Below are positions 60,115 through 64,000 of a stretch of DNA of 64,000 bases, piece after piece; the first letter of the stretch is position 1; each line of letters opens with the position of its first letter. Where the stretch lies: contig NZ_CP197245.1 in assembly GCF_052076105.1 (NCBI RefSeq), positions 5,394,001-5,458,000 of the forward strand, in the 5' to 3' direction. The notes below the pieces were generated by a model, which made no database searches, was not told where the DNA came from, and was given only the letters and a program-made list of their open reading frames with translations. The translations under genes were made by a program, and so were the position numbers. This DNA comes from Tardiphaga sp052076105. Its GTDB lineage: Bacteria; Pseudomonadota; Alphaproteobacteria; Rhizobiales; Xanthobacteraceae.

Positions 60115-60995
60115 CAGTACTGCACCTTGCGCTCGACATAACGAAACTGGATGGCCGTGAGCGCGATCACGATAACCATCAGGATCACCGACTGCGCGGC
60201 TGATCCGCCAAGGTCGCCGCCAAGCCTGCCGTCGGCATAGACCTTGTAGACCAGGGTGGTCGTCGCCCCAGCAGGTCCGCCGCCGGTGACCGCATCGATG
60301 ATGCCGAAGGTGTCGAAAAACACATAGACGACATTGACCACCAGCAGGAAGAACGTGGTCGGCGACAGCAGCGGGAAGGTGATCGTCCAGAACCGTCGAT
60401 ATGGTCCGGCGCCATCGATCGCCCCGGCTTCGAGGACGCTGCGCGGGATCGCCTGCAGGCCGGCCAGGAAGAACAGGAAATTATAGGCGATCTGCTTCCA
60501 CACCGCGGCCATGACGACCAGCGCCATGGCGTGGTTGCCGTTCAACATTGGATTCCAATTGAAGCCCATCAGGCGCAGCGGCCGTGCCATGGTGCCGAGC
60601 GTCGGATGGAAGATGAACAGCCACAGCACGCCGGCGACCGCGGGAGCCACCGCATAAGGCCAGATCATCATGACCTTGAAAGTAGGCGCCGCTTTCAGGT
60701 TCTTGTCGGCCTGGGTCGCGAACAGCAGAGCGATCGACAGCGACAATGCGGCGACCAGCGATGAGAACACCACGGTCGTCGCCATTGCCTTGTAATATTC
60801 CGGCTGGGCGAGCAGCGCCTGATAGTTCTCCAGCCCGATGAATTCCGAATTCAGGCCGAATGCGTCCTCGCGCAGGAACGATTGCCAGACAGCCTGGCTG
60901 GCCGGCCAGTAGAAAAACACCAGGGTGATGACCAGCTGCGGCACGAGCAGCAGATATGGCAGCAGCTTGCCCTTGAAGACCGCGGACTTTTCCAT
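60114..60995 (-). CDS. ugpA: sn-glycerol-3-phosphate ABC transporter permease
   Basis: A 293-residue MalF-class permease. The early periplasmic part QAVWQSFLREDAFGLNSEFIGLENY and the EAA loop SVLEAGAIDGAGPYRRFWTITFPLLSPT match UgpA. Six helices. The gene is 121 bp from ugpB, and that gap has a tandem repeat and a palindrome, so it may be expressed at a lower level than the binding protein. Confidence 0.93.
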   Translation of the reverse strand: MEKSAVFKGKLLPYLLLVPQLVITLVFFYWPASQAVWQSFLREDAFGLNSEFIGLENYQALLAQPEYYKAMATTVVFSSLVAALSLSIALLFATQADKNLKAAPTFKVMMIWPYAVAPAVAGVLWLFIFHPTLGTMARPLRLMGFNWNPMLNGNHAMALVVMAAVWKQIAYNFLFFLAGLQAIPRSVLEAGAIDGAGPYRRFWTITFPLLSPTTFFLLVVNVVYVFFDTFGIIDAVTGGGPAGATTTLVYKVYADGRLGGDLGGSAAQSVILMVIVIALTAIQFRYVERKVQY

Positions 60996-61116
60996 GCAGT
61001 TCGTCGTGCCCCAGAAAGCAGCCTCAGTCTGCTCATGTCATCGTCTGCTCATGTCATCGCCTGGCCAGGCGCGCAATTGCGCGCGAGGCTGGGCAATGGC
61101 AGCGTTCGCTTGGATA
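60996..61116 (-). promoter_or_regulatory. ugpB-ugpA gap with palindromes and a 16-bp tandem repeat
   Basis: A 16-bp perfect palindrome, GCGCGCAATTGCGCGC (61069-61084), is joined to CCTGGCCAGG (61060-61069). Next to these is an exact tandem duplication, TCTGCTCATGTCATCG, at 61028-61043 and 61044-61059. The hairpin lies at the 3' side of ugpB and may guard its message. The tandem repeat is probably a recent slippage product or a doubled binding site. Confidence 0.55.
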
Positions 61117-62430
61117 TTACTTCGCAGTCTTTTCGAAGGTTCGCAACATGGCGTTGCCGCGGCTCACGGCGGTGTCGAGTGCCTGTTGCGCGGTCTTCTG
61201 GCCGCCCAGCGCAGCTTCGATCTCTTCGGACCAGATGTCTCGCAGCTGCACCATGTTGCCGAAGCGAAGCCCGCGCGAATTTTCGGTCGGCTCCTTGTTG
61301 GTCAGCTCCTTCAGCGGAGTCTGCAGGATCGGATTCTTCTCGTAGAAACCGTCGGCCTTGGTCTTTTCATAGGCAGCCTTGGTGATCGGCAGATAGCCGG
61401 ATTCCTGATGCAGCTTGGCCTGGCGCTCTGTGTCGGACAGGAAGCTGAAGAATTTCGCGATGCCCTTGTATTCGTCGGGCTTCTTGCCGCCCATCACCCA
61501 GAGCGAGGCGCCGCCGATGATCGAATTCTGCGGCGCGCCGGCAGCTTCGGGATAGTAAGGCATCGGCGCCGAGGTGAAGGCAAACTTCGCGGTGCCCTTG
61601 GCGCTGGCGTAGTAGCCCGACGAGGTCAGGAAGATTGGACATTCGCCGGAGCCGAAGCGGCTTTCGCTAGCATTGCCGCGACCGGAATAATCGTAGGTCT
61701 TGTCCTTCTGCAATTCGATCAGCGTCTGCAGATGTTTGACATGCAGTGGCGTGTTGAACTTCAGCTCGGTGTCGAAGCCGTCGAGTCCATTCGCCTTGGT
61801 GCCGATCGGCACATTGTGCCATGCCGAGAACTGCTCGATATTGGCCCAGGTCGCCCAGGCATTGGAGAAGCCGCAGGTCGCATAGCCGGCCGCCTTGAGT
61901 TTCTTGGCGCCCTCGAACACTTCGGGCCAGGTCTTGGGAATCTCGGCAATGTTGGCCTTCTTCAGCGCATCCAGGTTGACCCACATCACCATCGATGAAG
62001 AGTTGAAGGGAAACGACAGCATTTCGCCCTTCGATGTCGAGTAGTAGCCGGTGATCGCGGGCAGGTAGTTGTTTGGATCGAACGGTTCGCCCGCATCCTT
62101 CATCAGCTGGTAGACAGGTTTGACGGCGCCCTTGGCGCTCATCATGGTCGCGGTACCGACCTCGAAGACCTGCAGGATGTGCGGTGCGGTGCCGGCGCGG
62201 AATGCTGCGATGCCGGCATTCATGGTGTCGGGATAGCTGCCCTTGAAGGTCGGGACCACCTTGTAGTCCGGCTGGCTGGCATTGAAGTCAGCCGCGAGCT
62301 TATTGACGATATCGTTGTTGCCGCCGGTCATCGCGTGCCACCACTGGATCTCGGTCACCGCATGCGCGGGCGAAGCGAGCGCCAGCGTGGATGCGAACAA
62401 GGTGGCAAGTGCGAATGGGGGGCGGATCAT
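61117..62430 (-). CDS. ugpB: sn-glycerol-3-phosphate ABC transporter substrate-binding protein
   Basis: A 437-residue periplasmic protein. The signal peptide MIRPPFALATLFASTLALASPAHA is cleaved near residue 24. The mature start VTEIQWWHAMTGGNNDIVNKLAADFNASQPDYKVVPTFKGSYPDTMNAGIAAFRAG is typical of UgpB, as is QVFEVGTATMM. ATG 62430 is preferred because GGGAG lies about seven bases upstream. First gene of ugpB-A-E-C; it binds glycerol-3-phosphate or its diesters. Confidence 0.93.
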   Translation of the reverse strand: MIRPPFALATLFASTLALASPAHAVTEIQWWHAMTGGNNDIVNKLAADFNASQPDYKVVPTFKGSYPDTMNAGIAAFRAGTAPHILQVFEVGTATMMSAKGAVKPVYQLMKDAGEPFDPNNYLPAITGYYSTSKGEMLSFPFNSSSMVMWVNLDALKKANIAEIPKTWPEVFEGAKKLKAAGYATCGFSNAWATWANIEQFSAWHNVPIGTKANGLDGFDTELKFNTPLHVKHLQTLIELQKDKTYDYSGRGNASESRFGSGECPIFLTSSGYYASAKGTAKFAFTSAPMPYYPEAAGAPQNSIIGGASLWVMGGKKPDEYKGIAKFFSFLSDTERQAKLHQESGYLPITKAAYEKTKADGFYEKNPILQTPLKELTNKEPTENSRGLRFGNMVQLRDIWSEEIEAALGGQKTAQQALDTAVSRGNAMLRTFEKTAK

Positions 62431-62597
62431 CCAGTTTCTCCCGTTAGCCGTCATCGTCTCGTTGCAACAAAGCTGCGCCGGATGACGTGCATGCGACATT
62501 TTGACAGCGCGGATGCTAGGCGGGAAATGGCGGCGTTGGGAAGCCGCAAAAAGTCGAAGACGAACGGGGCTGCGGATCGCGCAGCCCCGTATTGGTC

Positions 62598-63806
62598 TTA
62601 TCGCTTGCGTTCGGAGCCGCTCACGGTTCCCTTGGCGACCAGCTCCTTGATCTCATCGCCGGAATAGCCGAACTCCGTGAGAATCTCGTTGAAGTGCTCG
62701 TTGAACTTCGGCGGCACGTGGCGCAGGCTCGCTTTGGTACGATCGAAGCGGACCGGCGAGGCAACGCCCTTGTACCAGTCCTTCTCGATGATATCGCCGC
62801 GATGCTTCGTGTGGGCATTGGCGAGCGCCTTGTCGATCGACTGCACCGGGCCTGCCGGCAGGCCGGCGCCAAGCAGGCGCTCGCACAGCGGCGCGCTGTC
62901 GTGATCCTTCAGGATCGCTTCCAGTTCGGCTCGCAGCGCATCGCGATTCTGCACGCGGTCACGGTTGCGTGCGAAGCGCACGTCCGTGCCGAGATCCGGC
63001 TTGCCGAGTTCGCGGCACAGCTTGCGGAAGGTGCCGTCATTGCCGACGCCCATGAAGATGTTGCCGTCGCGCGCAGCGAACACGGCATAGGGCACCAGGT
63101 TCGGATGCTCGTTGCCGGTCAGCGCCGGCGGCTTGCCGCCGTTGTAGAAATAGTTCGCGGTATGCGGATGCATGATCGCGAGACCGGTTTCGTACAACGT
63201 CGCCTCGACGAATTGACCGAGCCCCGATTTGGCGCGCTCGGCGAGCGCCATCAGGATGCCGACGCAGGCATAGAGGCCGGTACACATATCCACCAGCGCA
63301 ACGCCGATACGGGTCGGGCCACTTTCCTGCGAGCCGGTGGAGGCCATCAGGCCGACCATCGACTGGATGATGGCGTCATAGCCGGGATGGCCGCCATGCG
63401 GGCCATCGCCGCCGAAGCCGGAGATGCGGCAATGGATCAGCTGCGGGAATTTCTCGCGCAGGAAATCGTTGCCGATGCCCCATTTGTCGAGCGTGCCGGG
63501 CTTGAAATTCTCGATCATCACGTCGGCATTTTCGAGCATCCGCATCAGCACGGTACGACCGCCCTCGGAGGCGAGGTCGAGACCGATCGAGCGCTTGTTG
63601 CGGTTGGTGCCGATGAAATAGGCCGCGTCGTCGTCGTGGAAGGGGGGGCCCCAGTCGCGCGTCTCGTCGCCGGCGGGCGGTTCGACCTTGACGACGTCGG
63701 CGCCGTGGTCGGCCAGAATCTGGGTGCAATAGGGTCCACCAAGCACGCGTGACAGATCGATCACGCGCAGACCGGCAATTGCGCCGGGAGCTATCGGCAA
63801 GCTCAT
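62598..63806 (-). CDS. CaiB/BaiF family CoA-transferase
   Basis: A 402-residue family III CoA-transferase. The N-terminal part is LRVIDLSRVLGGPYCTQILADHGADVVKVEPPAGDETRDWGPPF, followed by NRNKRSIGLDL, and the nucleophile region ENADVMIENFKPGTLDKWG. Catalytic Asp would lie in the LVDMCTGLYACVGIL segment. It swaps CoA between two carboxylic acids; the acid is unknown. ATG 63806 is chosen over a TTG one codon upstream. It is not coupled to ugpB (98 bp upstream of it on the same strand). Confidence 0.92.
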   Translation of the reverse strand: MSLPIAPGAIAGLRVIDLSRVLGGPYCTQILADHGADVVKVEPPAGDETRDWGPPFHDDDAAYFIGTNRNKRSIGLDLASEGGRTVLMRMLENADVMIENFKPGTLDKWGIGNDFLREKFPQLIHCRISGFGGDGPHGGHPGYDAIIQSMVGLMASTGSQESGPTRIGVALVDMCTGLYACVGILMALAERAKSGLGQFVEATLYETGLAIMHPHTANYFYNGGKPPALTGNEHPNLVPYAVFAARDGNIFMGVGNDGTFRKLCRELGKPDLGTDVRFARNRDRVQNRDALRAELEAILKDHDSAPLCERLLGAGLPAGPVQSIDKALANAHTKHRGDIIEKDWYKGVASPVRFDRTKASLRHVPPKFNEHFNEILTEFGYSGDEIKELVAKGTVSGSERKR

Positions 63807-63965
63807 CAAGTCAGCCTTCTCTCACGTGTATTGCGGATATGCCCAAAGCATCGCGAAGGACATGTCGGAGTTCGTCAGAGCTAGCTGGCTTCCGCCGCAG
63901 CGGCAATGCCCAACCGCGGGATGGCCGCTATGGGCAGGTGTGAGGGTGCCGTCAGGCGAACAGAA

Positions 63966-63994
63966 AGGGCCCGGCCAATGGCCGAGCCCTTTTT
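63966..63994 (+). terminator. intrinsic terminator without a visible upstream gene
   Basis: AGGGC-C-CGGCC, loop AAT, GGCCG-A-GCCC then TTTTT forms an 11-bp stem with one mismatch followed by a five-T run on the plus strand. No plus-strand gene ends before it; 63807-63965 has no convincing frame. It may end a small RNA, or be a bidirectional element for a minus-strand gene beyond the window. Confidence 0.7.
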
Positions 63995-64000
63995 GGATTT

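Noticed and set aside
58201..60141. 646-codon plus-strand frame across ugpC and ugpE
   Set aside because: It spans two well-supported genes on the other strand and reads as a typical antisense composition.
61028..61059. Tandem repeat as a possible CRISPR or phase-variation array
   Set aside because: Only two copies without spacers and outside coding sequence; no cas genes nearby.

Overview
The window is GC-rich, gene-dense chromosomal DNA from an alphaproteobacterium, most likely the Bradyrhizobium / Rhodopseudomonas / Afipia / Tardiphaga group (Nitrobacteraceae). This is inferred from gene content and order: rnd - lptC - lptA - lptB - rpoN - hpf - ptsN, DUF1150 next to hsp20, kdpF preceded by a second tiny membrane ORF, infC separated from rpmI-rplT, and a ROSE-type leader on hsp20. 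I see no insertion sequence, integrase, phage gene, CRISPR array or rRNA. There is one tRNA, Leu(CAG).

Layout. 1-4.7 kb: the tail of gpmA, an alpha/beta hydrolase lacking the usual serine, then a divergent GntR regulator - aldehyde dehydrogenase - MFS unit. 4.8-7.8 kb: Ada-like alkyltransferase, DUF2244 protein, nth, EI24/CysZ-like protein. 7.9-11.2 kb: a sugar-type ABC importer (binding protein plus two permeases, no ATPase). 11.2-14.6 kb: YiiX-like cysteine hydrolase, Tat-exported amine-oxidase-like flavoprotein, Tat-exported MBL hydrolase. 14.7-20.9 kb: TauE/SafE permease, pheT, pheS, rplT, rpmI, a 48-residue membrane peptide and infC with an ATT start. 21.2-26.4 kb: hydrolase, SnoaL/NTF2-like protein, queG, GST, uppP, NDUFA9-like protein. 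26.5-28.9 kb: tRNA-Leu, dgoA-dgoK, a hypothetical. 28.95-37.3 kb: a complete high-affinity potassium system (27-residue ORF, kdpF-A-B-C-D-E) with candidate KdpE direct repeats upstream. 37.3-48.0 kb: a MarR regulator and a catabolic island (flavin reductase, HpaB-type monooxygenase, cupin, UbiX, TIGR02444 protein, UbiD, TctC-TctB-TctA transporter, ThDP enzyme). 48-55.6 kb: NYN protein, RNase D-like exonuclease, Lpt export genes, rpoN, hpf, ptsN. 55.7-58.1 kb: two hypotheticals (one with an internal duplication), DUF1150 and hsp20 with a sigma-32-like promoter and a ROSE-like RNA thermometer. 58.2-62.4 kb: ugpB-A-E-C importer. 62.6-63.8 kb: CaiB/BaiF CoA-transferase.

The most interesting part is the MarR island. 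Two 19-bp inverted repeats with the same geometry lie in the promoters of its two transcription units (37988-38006 and 41760-41778). This predicts one aromatic-acid regulon: uptake by a tripartite tricarboxylate transporter, FADH2-dependent hydroxylation, prenylated-FMN decarboxylation by UbiD with its own UbiX, and probably further steps by the cupin and the ThDP enzyme. The substrate cannot be read from the sequence. The ubiX gene there has no ATG, GTG or TTG ahead of its first conserved motif. Other points worth attention are the ROSE-like thermometer, the KdpE repeats, hairpins placed between binding protein and permease genes in both ABC operons, and the duplicated 34-residue unit in the protein at 55756-56283.
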